Positions 27,255-35,974 of a stretch of 64,000 nt of DNA are shown one piece after another. How positions within the stretch are numbered: the stretch's first letter is position 1; each line of letters opens with the position of its first letter. The stretch is from Bacteroidales bacterium (GTDB lineage Bacteria; Bacteroidota; Bacteroidia; Bacteroidales; UBA932), in the NCBI GenBank assembly GCA_017651225.1, contig JAGCDF010000010.1, positions 1 through 64,000 on the forward strand, given 5' to 3'. Made by a program: the position numbers and the translations under genes. Below the pieces are notes generated by a model that was given only the letters and a program-made list of their open reading frames with translations, was not told the DNA's origin and made no database searches.

Positions 27255-28577
27255 ATGAAAAAATTAACTTTTGTCATTCTGACCCTTTCCGCCATGTTCC
27301 TGGGAACCAATGGTTTCGCCCAGGGTAAGTATGGTGCGGACAGCGCCAAGTGCGTGACCAACCTTTCCTTCTACAAGGAGTACTTCAAACAGAAAAATTA
27401 CGATGAGGCCCTGCCCAGCTGGCGCCAGGCATACCACTTCTGCCCGCCGACGGCTAACCAGACGATGCTCATCGACGGTACGACCCTGCTCCGTCACCTC
27501 ATCCAGAAGAACGCCCGCAACGCCGCGTACCGCAAGGCGCTCGTGGACTCCCTGATGACGCTGCACGAGACCCGTGCCCACAACTATCCCAACAACGCCC
27601 TGACCACCTACAACAACATGGGTCAGGACCTGCACAACTACGTCAAGGACAACAACCGCCGCCTCTATGACGGCTTCGAGGTCATCATCAACCGCGTCCA
27701 GGAGAAGGTCCGTCCGACCACCCTGCTCTATGACCTGCAGGCCGCCATCGACCTCTTCCAGGCCGGTGAGCTGGATGCCGAGAGCGTGATCAACGTCTAC
27801 CAGCGTAACAACGACCTCCTGGAGAAGATGGCTCCCGCCAACGACACCGAGAAGGAGCAGGTGGCCAGCGTCAAGAACGACATGGGCAGCGTCTTCGCCG
27901 GCAGCAAGGTGGCCAGCTGCGATAACCTCATCGAGCTTTACACCCCGCGCCTCGCCGCCGATCCGGACAACCTGCAGCTCGCCCAGGCCATCGTGAAGAC
28001 GATGAGCATGACCGAGAACTGCGACAACAACGACCTCTTCCTCGCGGCCGTGACCACGATGAACAAGCTGGATCCTTCCGCCAGCAGCTCCTACTATCTG
28101 TCCCGCCTGCACGGCGCCCGCGGCAACTATGCCGAGGCCGTCTCCTACCTGGAGAGCGCCATCGCCGGCCTGGAGGCTGGTGACAGCAAGATTCCTGACT
28201 GGACCTACGAGCTCGCTACGCTCTGCTTCAAGAACGGCGACAGCGCCCACGCCTTCGAGTATGCCAACAAGGTGGCCGCCGAGAGCGAGACCCTCGCCGG
28301 CAAGGCCTACTTCCTCATCGGCAACATCTGGGGTTCCACGCGTTGCGGTGGCGACGAGATCGCCCGCCGCGCCCCGTACTGGGTGGCCTGCGACTACATG
28401 AACAAGGCCAAGGCCGCCGATCCGTCCCTGACGGACGAGGCCAACCGCTACATCGGCCAGTACAGCGTGTACTTCCCGGAGACGGCGGAAGCTTTCATGT
28501 ACGACATCACCAAGGGTCAGTCCTACACGGTCGTCTGCGGCGGCATGCGCGCCACGACGACGGTGCGCACCAGATAA
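27255..28577 (+). CDS. Periplasmic TPR-repeat protein
   Basis: A 440-residue protein with signal peptide (MKKLTFVILTLSAMFLGTNGFAQ). The mature part is alpha-helical, with TPR-like units near residues 33-55 (KEYFKQKNYDEALPSWRQAY), around 285-310 (GNYAEAVSYLESAIAGLEAG) and 330-355 (GDSAHAFEYANKVAAE). These repeats serve protein-protein interaction. It lies 18 bases after the OMP gene and directly before lptC, suggesting a shared job in outer-membrane or LPS assembly; this is inference. Confidence 0.8.
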   Translation: MKKLTFVILTLSAMFLGTNGFAQGKYGADSAKCVTNLSFYKEYFKQKNYDEALPSWRQAYHFCPPTANQTMLIDGTTLLRHLIQKNARNAAYRKALVDSLMTLHETRAHNYPNNALTTYNNMGQDLHNYVKDNNRRLYDGFEVIINRVQEKVRPTTLLYDLQAAIDLFQAGELDAESVINVYQRNNDLLEKMAPANDTEKEQVASVKNDMGSVFAGSKVASCDNLIELYTPRLAADPDNLQLAQAIVKTMSMTENCDNNDLFLAAVTTMNKLDPSASSSYYLSRLHGARGNYAEAVSYLESAIAGLEAGDSKIPDWTYELATLCFKNGDSAHAFEYANKVAAESETLAGKAYFLIGNIWGSTRCGGDEIARRAPYWVACDYMNKAKAADPSLTDEANRYIGQYSVYFPETAEAFMYDITKGQSYTVVCGGMRATTTVRTR

Positions 28578-28578
28578 G

Positions 28579-29214
28579 TTGGACGCCCGGCGACACTTCG
28601 GACATCGAGTGCTGGCAATCACGTTCGTGGTTGCCAGCATTGTCGTTTCCTGCCGGAGCGGCATCGGCGAAGCGGAGAAACTGGACCTGAGCAAAACGCC
28701 CACGCAGCGCTCGCACGACGTCTTCGCCGTGCAGACGCGCAACGGGGCGGTTTCGATGCGGATGGAATCGCCCCTGATGGAGCACTACGACGCGGACACC
28801 GTCTCGTACGACGCGTTCCCGCAGGGGATTTCGGTCTATGGCTATACGGAAGACGGCCTGCTCGAATCGATCATCGTGGCGGACGACGCCCGGCACATCG
28901 TGCCCAAGAAGGCCGGCCGCGACGAAATCTGGGAGGCCTTCGGCAACGTCATCATGCACAACGTCCTCGAACAGGAGACGATGGAGACGGACACGGTCTA
29001 CTGGGACCAGGCCAAACGGGAGATTTACACGGACTGCTATGTCAAGCTGTACTCCCGTCAGGGCTTCCTGCAGGGCTTCGGAATGCGTTCCGACGACCAC
29101 GTGCGCAACTCTATCCTGTACCGTCCGTTCGACGGCTACGGTGTGGTGGTGCAGGACAGCACGGCCGTAATCATTGATTCTGTGAATTTTATTGGGCCGT
29201 TTCCAAAAAAATAA
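28579..29214 (+). CDS. lptC: LPS export ABC transporter periplasmic protein LptC
   Basis: A 211-residue protein with an N-terminal hydrophobic segment ending VVSC, possibly a lipobox, and an LptC/OstA-like beta domain: ISVYGYTEDGLLESIIVADDARH, EIWEAFGNVIMHNV and TDTVYWDQAKREIYTD. It would bridge LPS transport from inner membrane toward LptA. The start is uncertain: TTG at 28579, two bases after the TPR gene, or GTG at 28609, which leaves a tighter signal segment. No ATG is available upstream of the hydrophobic part. Confidence 0.85.
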   Translation: MDARRHFGHRVLAITFVVASIVVSCRSGIGEAEKLDLSKTPTQRSHDVFAVQTRNGAVSMRMESPLMEHYDADTVSYDAFPQGISVYGYTEDGLLESIIVADDARHIVPKKAGRDEIWEAFGNVIMHNVLEQETMETDTVYWDQAKREIYTDCYVKLYSRQGFLQGFGMRSDDHVRNSILYRPFDGYGVVVQDSTAVIIDSVNFIGPFPKK

Positions 29215-29215
29215 C

Positions 29216-29223
29216 TATCTTCG
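29216..29223 (+). promoter_or_regulatory. Variant -7 element (TATCTTCG) of ppiD, with -33 TTG
   Basis: One mismatch to TAnnTTTG; TTG at 29192-29194 lies 21 bases upstream. The leader to the ATG at 29260 is about 30 bases. Confidence 0.45.
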
Positions 29224-29259
29224 CAGCCCCTTAACGGAAAATTATAAAATTATATAACC

Positions 29260-31335
29260 ATGGCGGTACTTGAAAAAATACGCGTAAAGTTCGGCCTCGC
29301 GATCTCGATCATCATCGCGCTGGCCCTCCTGTCTTTCATTATCGATCCCAGCACCCTGGAGTCGGCCCTGAACTCGATGTCCTCCAAGTATGACGTCGGT
29401 CAGATCGCCGGCAAGAGCATTTCCTACTCCGATTTCCAGGCGGATGTGGACCGTTATACGACGATCAACGAGCTCCTCGGCGCCACCCGCGACGAGGAAA
29501 GCCAGAAGCAGATCCGCAACGCTGCCTGGCAGGAGCTGCTCGACAAATACCTGTTCGTGAAGAACGCCAAGGAGGCGGGTATCACCGTCGGTGAAGACGA
29601 GATGCTGGCCCTGATGAGCGGGGAGTTCGCTTCCCCGGTCCTGGTGCAGAACCCCGTTTTCATGGATGAGAACGGCGTGTTCTCCGCGGATCGCCTGAAG
29701 GCCTTCATCCAGAACGTGGACGCTGACGACAGCGGCCAGCTCCGCACCTACTGGAACTACATCCAGAACAACGTCCACAACCAGCAGTACTATGCCAAGT
29801 ACGGCGCCCTGTTCACCGCCAGCGGCAACGACAACGCGCTGCAGCTCGCCCAGGCCGTCAAGGAAGGCAACACCACCGCCGACGTGGACTACTGCATGGT
29901 GTTCTACCCGATGAACGATATTGACAGCACCCTCACCGTCTCCGACGACGAGGTGCGCGCCTACTACAAGGCCCATAAGGAATTCTTCAAGCAGAAGGCC
30001 AACCGCGAGATCGAGTATGTCGTCTTCGAGGTGGTTCCGTCTTCCGAGGACATCGCCGCCGCGAGCACCGCGATGAGCGAGGCGTTCGACGAGTTCGCCA
30101 CGACCGACAACATGCGCGCTTTCCTGCTCAAGAACTCCGAGCGCGGCCTGGACAACTACTGGTACAAGGCCGGTGAGCTCGCCACGGTCAACGCCGAGCT
30201 CGACGACCAGATCTTCGGGGGCAGCAAGCTCACCCAGATCGTGACCGACGGCACCAGCTTCTTCGCGGGCCGCGAGATGGCCAGCAAGATGATGCCGGAC
30301 TCCGCTTTTGTCAAGCACATCCTCTTGCAGGGCGACAACGCCGCGCACGTGGCTGACAGCCTGGTGAACGTCCTCAAGAAGGGCGGCAACTTCGCTAACC
30401 TCGCCGCCGCCTATTCCGCCGACCAGGGTTCCGCCGCTGACGGCGAACTCGGCAGCATCGGCTGGATGACCCAGACCTACATGATCCCGGGCTTCGAGGA
30501 TGTCTTCGACGCCAAGGTGGGCACCCCGTACGTGCTGACGACCCAGTACGGCACCCATGTCGTGCTCGTGAGCAACAAGACCAAGCCGGTGGCCAAGAAG
30601 CAGGTCGCGATCCTCGAGAAGACCGCCCTGGCCAGCAAGGAGACCTTCAATAACTTCTATTCCCAGGCCAACACCTTCGCCACCCTCGCCGGTGGCACCT
30701 ATGAAGGCTACCAGAAGGCCCTGGATTCCACGAAGGTCTACTCCCACCAGGCCACCATCACCGAGGCGACGGCCGCCTACGGCGCCATCGACAACGCCAA
30801 GGAAGTGACCCGCTGGGCCTTCGACAACAAGCCCGGCAAGTCCTCCAACATCATCACCGTGGACAACAACTACTTCTTCGTGGCCGCCGTCAAGGAGGCG
30901 AACAAGGAGGGTTACGCTTCCGTGCAGAAGGTGGCTTCCCAGATCTACCAGCTGCTCCTCTCCCAGAAGCAGCAGGAGGCCAGTTCGAAGAAGGTGGCCG
31001 AGCAGATTGCCGGCGCTTCCTCCCTTGAGGAGATCGCCGAGCGCCTCGGCGTGACCGTCGAGCACCGCGACGCCCTCTCGCTTGGATCCTCCAGCGTGGA
31101 GCCGGCGCTGATCGGCGCCATCGCCGCCGCGAAGGAAGGCGAGATTTACGGCCCGGTGAACGGTGTGATGGGCACCTATGTCGTGCGTGTGGCGAACAAG
31201 GCGCAGGGCAGCTTCTACAGCGAGGCTGACGCCAAGAACCTGGCCACGCAGAAGGCCCAGTACCTCTCCCAGATGATCCTCCCGGTCATGCAGGAGTACG
31301 ACAACGTCAAGGATAACCGTGAGCGCTTCTTCTAG
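29260..31335 (+). CDS. ppiD: PpiD-like periplasmic peptidyl-prolyl isomerase/chaperone
   Basis: A 691-residue inner-membrane-anchored folding factor. One membrane helix (residues 10-28) is followed by a SurA/PpiD N-terminal chaperone region (INELLGATRDEESQKQIRNAAWQELLDKYL). The parvulin domain at about 345-450 has VKHILL, ADQGSAADGELGSIGWM and TQYGTHVVLV. A second, degenerate PPIase-like segment lies near 600-660 (GEIYGPVNGVMGTYVVRV). It would assist outer-membrane protein folding and ends the envelope gene run. A strong terminator follows. Confidence 0.92.
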   Translation: MAVLEKIRVKFGLAISIIIALALLSFIIDPSTLESALNSMSSKYDVGQIAGKSISYSDFQADVDRYTTINELLGATRDEESQKQIRNAAWQELLDKYLFVKNAKEAGITVGEDEMLALMSGEFASPVLVQNPVFMDENGVFSADRLKAFIQNVDADDSGQLRTYWNYIQNNVHNQQYYAKYGALFTASGNDNALQLAQAVKEGNTTADVDYCMVFYPMNDIDSTLTVSDDEVRAYYKAHKEFFKQKANREIEYVVFEVVPSSEDIAAASTAMSEAFDEFATTDNMRAFLLKNSERGLDNYWYKAGELATVNAELDDQIFGGSKLTQIVTDGTSFFAGREMASKMMPDSAFVKHILLQGDNAAHVADSLVNVLKKGGNFANLAAAYSADQGSAADGELGSIGWMTQTYMIPGFEDVFDAKVGTPYVLTTQYGTHVVLVSNKTKPVAKKQVAILEKTALASKETFNNFYSQANTFATLAGGTYEGYQKALDSTKVYSHQATITEATAAYGAIDNAKEVTRWAFDNKPGKSSNIITVDNNYFFVAAVKEANKEGYASVQKVASQIYQLLLSQKQQEASSKKVAEQIAGASSLEEIAERLGVTVEHRDALSLGSSSVEPALIGAIAAAKEGEIYGPVNGVMGTYVVRVANKAQGSFYSEADAKNLATQKAQYLSQMILPVMQEYDNVKDNRERFF

Positions 31336-31359
31336 CCGTTCCGGCCAGAAGCCGAAAAG

Positions 31360-31384
31360 TCCCGCAGGAAACTGCGGGATTTTT
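31360..31384 (+). terminator. Rho-independent terminator after ppiD
   Basis: Perfect 8-bp stem TCCCGCAG / CTGCGGGA closed by a GAAA tetraloop, then TTTTT. Confidence 0.88.
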
Positions 31385-31387
31385 CGT

Positions 31388-31395
31388 TATATTAG
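31388..31395 (+). promoter_or_regulatory. Variant -7 element (TATATTAG) of endonuclease/phosphatase gene
   Basis: One mismatch to TAnnTTTG, just past the terminator T tract and 4 bases before the ATG at 31400. Confidence 0.4.
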
Positions 31396-31399
31396 CACC

Positions 31400-32248
31400 A
31401 TGAAACGGACTATGATTATACTGACCCTGCTGCTGGGCTTCTGTCCCCGCGCGTTTTCCCAACAGGACTCGCTGTTGGTCGTTTTCTGGAACGTAGAGAA
31501 CTTCTTCAGCTACCATTCCGAGAGCAAGCCCCAATACTGGACGAAAGGCCGTTTCCAGGCCAAATGCGACGCCATTGCGAAGACGCTGCTGCGCATCGCC
31601 GACCGCTACGGGCGGCTGCCGGACGCGGTCGGCTTCGCGGAGGTCGAGAACGCCTTCGTGCTGCGCCGGCTGACGCGCGAGACGGCCCTGCGCAAGCTCG
31701 ACTACCGCATCGTCCACTACGACTCCCCCGACCACCGCGGCATCGACTGCGCGCTGCTCTGCCGCGAATCCACGCTTCCCGTGCGCGCCAGCGCGCCGAA
31801 GCACCTCCCGGACAGCGCGGGCGGCGTGATGGCCACGCGCGACATCCTCCTGGCGGAGTTCGACCGCCTGGCCATCCTGGTGAACCACCATCCCTCGCAG
31901 CTGGGCGGCAAGGCGGAGCGGCGGGAAGCGGCGCAGGCGCAGCTGCGCGCGCTGACGGACTCGCTGCACGCCGCCGGGCAGCCGCGCACGCTGGCGGTGG
32001 GGGATTTCAACGAGGACCTGTGGGGGAGCGGCGCCGGGACGATCAAGTACAACGGGCGCTGGGAGAAGATCGACGGCGGCTTCGCCGAAGGCTTCCCGCG
32101 CGTGCGGGAGGAGGTTTTCGCCGACCCGCTGCTGCTGGAGGAGGACAAGGCCTTCGGCGGCACGAAGCCCCGGCGGACCTTTGTCGGGCCGCGCTACACG
32201 GGCGGCGTCAGCGATCATCTGCCTGTTGTCTTTATCGTTTATTATTGA
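31400..32248 (+). CDS. Secreted endonuclease/exonuclease/phosphatase family protein
   Basis: A 282-residue protein with signal peptide (MKRTMIILTLLLGFCPRAFSQ) and a single EEP (DNase I-like) domain. Family motifs in order: WNVENFF, FAEVENAFVL (metal-binding Glu), DHRGIDCALL, VNHHPSQLGG, VGDFNED (catalytic Asp/Asn) and SDHLPVVF (Asp-His pair). The substrate could be DNA, RNA or a phosphoester such as an inositol phosphate; sequence alone does not decide. The start is the ATG preceding the signal peptide, after the ppiD terminator. Confidence 0.88.
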   Translation: MKRTMIILTLLLGFCPRAFSQQDSLLVVFWNVENFFSYHSESKPQYWTKGRFQAKCDAIAKTLLRIADRYGRLPDAVGFAEVENAFVLRRLTRETALRKLDYRIVHYDSPDHRGIDCALLCRESTLPVRASAPKHLPDSAGGVMATRDILLAEFDRLAILVNHHPSQLGGKAERREAAQAQLRALTDSLHAAGQPRTLAVGDFNEDLWGSGAGTIKYNGRWEKIDGGFAEGFPRVREEVFADPLLLEEDKAFGGTKPRRTFVGPRYTGGVSDHLPVVFIVYY

Positions 32249-32256
32249 TAAATTTG
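32249..32256 (+). promoter_or_regulatory. -7 element (TAAATTTG) of galK, with -33 TTG
   Basis: Exact TAnnTTTG with TTG at 32226-32228, 20 bases upstream. It overlaps the left arm of the inverted repeat at 32252-32270. Confidence 0.7.
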
Positions 32257-32270
32257 TCGTTGCGACAAAT
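32252..32270. promoter_or_regulatory. Perfect inverted repeat, candidate galK operator
   Basis: ATTTGTCG-TTG-CGACAAAT, two perfect 8-base arms with a 3-base spacer. It covers the end of the -7 element and the expected transcription start, the classic place for a repressor. It is not followed by a T tract, so it is not a terminator. Confidence 0.5.
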
Positions 32271-32286
32271 CTTAAAACCACATACC

Positions 32287-33438
32287 ATGGACAACATGCT
32301 CAGCAGCATTCACGAGAAATTCCTCTCCTTCTACGGCGAAGGCGGCTCCCTGTACGCCGCGGCCGGCCGCATTAACCTCATCGGCGAGCACACGGACTAC
32401 AACGGAGGCTACGTCTTCCCCGGCGCCATCGACAAGGGCATCGTGGCGGAAATCCGCCCCAACGGCACGAAGACCGTGAACCTCTTCTCTGTGGACTACA
32501 ACGCCGCGACGAGCTTCGGCCTGGAAGAAGAGGACAAACCCGACGAGCAGTGGGCGCGCTACGTCTTCGGCGTCTGCCGGGAGACGATCAAGCGCGGCGG
32601 GCGCGTGGAGGGCTTCGACGCCGTCTTTGCGGGCGATGTGCCCCTCGGCGCCGGCCTCTCCTCTTCCGCGGCCCTGGAGAGCTGCTTCGCGTTCGCCATC
32701 AACGACATCTTCCAGAACGGCATCGACAAGTTCGAGCTGGCGAAGATCGGCCAGAGCACGGAGCACAACTACTGCGGCGTGAACTGCGGCATCATGGACC
32801 AGTTCGCCTCCTGCTTCGGCAAGGCGGGCAGCCTCATCCGACTGAACTGCAAGACGCTCGAATACAAGTATTTCCCCTTCGACCCGAAGGGCTACAAGCT
32901 CGTGCTCGTGGACTCCTGCGTGAAGCATGAGCTGGCCTCGTCGGCCTACAATTTCCGCCGCCAGAGCTGCGAGCGCGCCGCCGCTGCGATCCAGAAGAAC
33001 CACCCCGAAATCGACTGCCTGAGCGACTGCAAGCGCGTCTGGCTGGACGAAGTGCGGGACGAGATCTCCAGCGAGGACTTTCTCCGTGCGGAGTATGTCA
33101 TCGGCGAAGTGCAGCGTGTGCTGGACGTCTGCGACGCCTTGGAGCGCAACGATTACGAGACCGTGGGCGAGATGATGTATCAGACACATTTCGGCCTGAG
33201 CAAGCTCTACGAAGTGAGCTGCGAGGAGCTCGACTTCCTCAACCGCCTGGCCCGCCGGCTCGGCGTCACGGGCTCCCGCGTCATGGGTGGCGGCTTCGGC
33301 GGCTGCACCATCAACCTCGTCAAGGACGAGCTCTACCTGCCCTTCGTGGCGGCCGCCAAGGCGGAATTCACGCTCAAGTTCGGCCACGCCCCGAAGATCT
33401 ACGACGTAGTCATCTCCGACGGCGCCCGGAAATTGTAA
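32287..33438 (+). CDS. galK: Galactokinase
   Basis: Phosphorylates alpha-D-galactose to galactose-1-phosphate (Leloir pathway); 383 residues from ATG 32287. GHMP kinase motifs: GRINLIGEHTDYNGGYVFP (substrate site), PLGAGLSSSAALES (ATP loop), NYCGVNCGIMDQFAS with catalytic Asp, and GSRVMGGGFGGCTINLV. The open frame continues upstream across the endonuclease gene, but that part is out of register with any family. galM at 62.7 kb is the likely pathway partner. Probably controlled by a repressor at the inverted repeat. Confidence 0.95.
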   Translation: MDNMLSSIHEKFLSFYGEGGSLYAAAGRINLIGEHTDYNGGYVFPGAIDKGIVAEIRPNGTKTVNLFSVDYNAATSFGLEEEDKPDEQWARYVFGVCRETIKRGGRVEGFDAVFAGDVPLGAGLSSSAALESCFAFAINDIFQNGIDKFELAKIGQSTEHNYCGVNCGIMDQFASCFGKAGSLIRLNCKTLEYKYFPFDPKGYKLVLVDSCVKHELASSAYNFRRQSCERAAAAIQKNHPEIDCLSDCKRVWLDEVRDEISSEDFLRAEYVIGEVQRVLDVCDALERNDYETVGEMMYQTHFGLSKLYEVSCEELDFLNRLARRLGVTGSRVMGGGFGGCTINLVKDELYLPFVAAAKAEFTLKFGHAPKIYDVVISDGARKL

Positions 33439-33446
33439 AATTTCCT

Positions 33447-33454
33447 TACCTTTG
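33447..33454 (+). promoter_or_regulatory. -7 element (TACCTTTG) of ychF
   Basis: Exact TAnnTTTG, 23 bases before the ATG at 33478. Confidence 0.6.
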
Positions 33455-33477
33455 CAGCGCAAAAAAGCAAAGATTCT

Positions 33478-34581
33478 ATGTCCCTGAAATGCGGTATCGT
33501 CGGCTTGCCGAACGTAGGCAAGTCCACCCTCTTCAATTGCGTGAGTTCCGGGAAGGCCCAGAGCGCCAATTTCCCGTTCTGCACCATTGAGCCGAACCTC
33601 GGCTCCACCAACGTCCCCGACAAGCGCCTGGAGGTGCTTTCCGATATCTGCAAGCCGCAGCGCACGATTCCCGCGACGGTCGACATCGTCGACATCGCCG
33701 GCCTGGTGCGCGGCGCGAGCCGCGGAGAGGGCCTGGGCAACCAGTTCCTCGCCAACATCCGCGAGTGCGACGCCATCCTGCACGTGCTGCGCTGCTTCGA
33801 CGACGGCAACGTCGTCCATGTGGACGGCTCCGTGGACCCGGTCCGGGACAAGGAAGTCGTGGACCTGGAGCTGCAGATCAAGGACCTGGAGACGGTGAAC
33901 GCGCGTATCGCCAAGGTGCAGAAGCAGGCCACGACCGGCGGCGACAAGGAAGCCAAGAAGCTCCTGGCGCTGCTGCTCCGCTACAAGGAAGCGCTCGAGC
34001 AGGGCAAGTCCTGCCGCAGCGTGCTCCCGCAGAACGAAGAGGAGGCCGTCCTGGCGCATGACCTCTTCCTCCTGACCGACAAGCCCGTGATGTACGTCTG
34101 CAACGTGGACGACGCGTCCGCGGTGAACGGAAACAAATACGTCGACGCGGTCCGCGAGGCCGTCAAGGACGAGCACGCCGAGATCCTGATCATCTCCGCC
34201 CGCACGGAGTCCGAAATCGCGGAGATGGAGGACTACGACGACCGGCAGATGTTCCTCGAGGAGATGGGCCTGCACGAGTCGGGCGTGGTACGCCTGATCC
34301 AGGGCGCCTACCACCTGCTGGGCCTGCAGACCTTCTTCACGGCGGGCGCCGACGAGTGCCGCGCCTGGACCATCCACCAGGGTGACAAGGCCCCCAAGGC
34401 CGCCGGCGTGATTCATTCCGACTTCGAGAAGGGCTTCATCCGCGCCGAGGTGATCAAGTACGATGACTTCGTCCAGTACAAGACCGAGGCGGCCGTGCGC
34501 GCCGCCGGCAAGATGGGCATCGAGGGCAAGGACTACGTTGTCCAGGACGGCGATATAATGCACTTCCTCTTCAATGTCTAA
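33478..34581 (+). CDS. ychF: Ribosome-binding ATPase YchF
   Basis: Obg-family P-loop protein that prefers ATP; 367 residues. G1 is GLPNVGKSTLFN, G3 is DIAGLVRGASRGEGLGNQFL, and the altered G4 (NVDD) explains ATP use. The C-terminal TGS-like domain has TFFTAGADECRAWTI, then SDFEKGFIRAEVI and VQDGDIMHFLFNV. The CpXC gene starts 8 bases before its stop. Confidence 0.96.
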   Translation: MSLKCGIVGLPNVGKSTLFNCVSSGKAQSANFPFCTIEPNLGSTNVPDKRLEVLSDICKPQRTIPATVDIVDIAGLVRGASRGEGLGNQFLANIRECDAILHVLRCFDDGNVVHVDGSVDPVRDKEVVDLELQIKDLETVNARIAKVQKQATTGGDKEAKKLLALLLRYKEALEQGKSCRSVLPQNEEEAVLAHDLFLLTDKPVMYVCNVDDASAVNGNKYVDAVREAVKDEHAEILIISARTESEIAEMEDYDDRQMFLEEMGLHESGVVRLIQGAYHLLGLQTFFTAGADECRAWTIHQGDKAPKAAGVIHSDFEKGFIRAEVIKYDDFVQYKTEAAVRAAGKMGIEGKDYVVQDGDIMHFLFNV

Positions 34582-35158
34582 AATAGCCACCCAGTGCACC
34601 CGGTGCGGTGCAGTCCATGAGGCGGAGATCCCGCAGAGCGTGAACGCCGCGACGGAGCCGGACCTGAAGGAGAAGGTCCGGAGCGGGGAGCTGTTCACCT
34701 GGGCCTGCCCGCACTGCGGCAGCTCGAACCTGCTGTCCGTGCCGTTCCTGTACCACGACCCGGACGCGCACCTGATGCTGGTGCTGAGCCCGGCGCCGTT
34801 GGGCGCCGAGGGCCTGCAGGAGGGCTACACGGGCCGCCAGGTGCGGACCGTGGGCGATCTCGTGGAGAAGATCAAGATCTTCGACGCGGGCCTGGACGAC
34901 CTCACCGTCGAGATGTGCAAGTTCGTCACCTGCCAGGAGCTGAAAAAGGACGTTTCGCTGCGTTTCGCGGGCCTGAACGGGGCTGACGGGGAAATGACCT
35001 TCACCTACCCGCAGGACGGCCAGATGGAGCTCGTAGCCGTCGGATTCAACGTATACGAAGATTGCGCCGGCATTCTCCGACGCAATCCCCAGATTCGCGA
35101 GTCTGTCCAGGGCCTCGCCTGCATCGACCAGGCCTGGCTTGCAAAGTATTTCCGCTAA
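34574..35158 (+). CDS. CpXC domain protein
   Basis: A 194-residue cytoplasmic protein with two Cys-x2-Cys pairs in the N-terminal third (CTRCG near residue 8 and CPHCG near 45), matching the CpXC family, probably a zinc ribbon. The rest is mixed alpha/beta with no catalytic motif I recognise. Function is unknown. Overlap with ychF suggests co-translation. Its stop codon overlaps the stop of the convergent SDR gene in a shared CTAA. Confidence 0.8.
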   Translation: MSKIATQCTRCGAVHEAEIPQSVNAATEPDLKEKVRSGELFTWACPHCGSSNLLSVPFLYHDPDAHLMLVLSPAPLGAEGLQEGYTGRQVRTVGDLVEKIKIFDAGLDDLTVEMCKFVTCQELKKDVSLRFAGLNGADGEMTFTYPQDGQMELVAVGFNVYEDCAGILRRNPQIRESVQGLACIDQAWLAKYFR

Positions 35159-35970
35159 ATACCGCTGAAGGAAGAAAATCCGCCATCGACGGGCAGGATG
35201 ACGCCCGTGACGAAGGAGGCGGCATCGCTGCAGAGGAACTGCGCGGCGCCGTTGAGTTCCGTCAGGTCGCCGAAGCGGCGCATCGGGGTCTTGGCGATGA
35301 CCTTCACGGAACGCTCCGTCAGGGACCCGTCCTCGTTGAGGAGCGCGGCGCGGTTCTGCTTGCCGATGAAGAAGCCGGGCGCCAGGGCGTTCACGCGGAT
35401 CTTTTCGCCATACTTGATGGCCAGCTCGGCGGCCAGCCAACGGGTAAAGTTGGACACGCCTTCCTTGGCGGCGCCATAGCCCGCCACGCGGCTCAGGGCG
35501 TCGTAGGCGGCCATCGAGGAGATATTCAGGATGCAGCCGTAGCCCTGCTTTGCGAAGACTTTCGTGAAGACGTGGCAGGGATAGACCGTGCCGTTGAGGT
35601 TGAGGTCCAGCACCTTGGTCCAGTCCTCGAGCTTCATGTCCCAGAAGTTCTGGTCGGGCATGATCGTCGCACCGGGCACGTTGCCGCCCGCGACGTTGAT
35701 GAGGATGTCCACGCGACCGAATTTCGCAACGACTTCGTCGGCGATGCGGCTCACCTCGGCGGTGTCCATCACGTTGCAGGCATAGCCGATGGGATTCCCG
35801 CCGAGCGCCTTGAGCGCAGAGACGGTCGGTTCGACCTGTTCAGGACGGTGGACCAGCGCCACGACGTCGGCGCCTTGTGCGGCGAAATGGCGGGCGAGCG
35901 AGCCGCCCAGGGCTCCGGCTGCGCCGCTGATTACGGCCACCTTGCCGGCTACGGAATAGAGTTCGTTCAT
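35155..35970 (-). CDS. SDR-family D-mannonate oxidoreductase (fructuronate reductase type)
   Basis: A short-chain dehydrogenase of 271 residues. The NAD(P)-binding motif is SGAAGALGGSLA, the NAG-like motif NVAGGN, the catalytic Ser in SSMAAY and the YGAAK pair (Tyr-x3-Lys); PVDGGFSSFSG is at the C-terminus. It lies 4 bases downstream of mannonate dehydratase, so by context it interconverts D-fructuronate and D-mannonate, replacing the classical UxuB. The assignment to this substrate rests on the neighbour; the fold itself is certain. Confidence 0.85.
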   Translation of the reverse strand: MNELYSVAGKVAVISGAAGALGGSLARHFAAQGADVVALVHRPEQVEPTVSALKALGGNPIGYACNVMDTAEVSRIADEVVAKFGRVDILINVAGGNVPGATIMPDQNFWDMKLEDWTKVLDLNLNGTVYPCHVFTKVFAKQGYGCILNISSMAAYDALSRVAGYGAAKEGVSNFTRWLAAELAIKYGEKIRVNALAPGFFIGKQNRAALLNEDGSLTERSVKVIAKTPMRRFGDLTELNGAAQFLCSDAASFVTGVILPVDGGFSSFSGI

Positions 35971-35974
35971 ATTT

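Noticed and set aside
31564..33438. Apparent fusion of an upstream frame to galactokinase
   Set aside because: The first 240 codons overlap the endonuclease/phosphatase gene out of frame, with Arg/Gly/Ala-rich nonsense; galK has a promoter and ATG at 32287.
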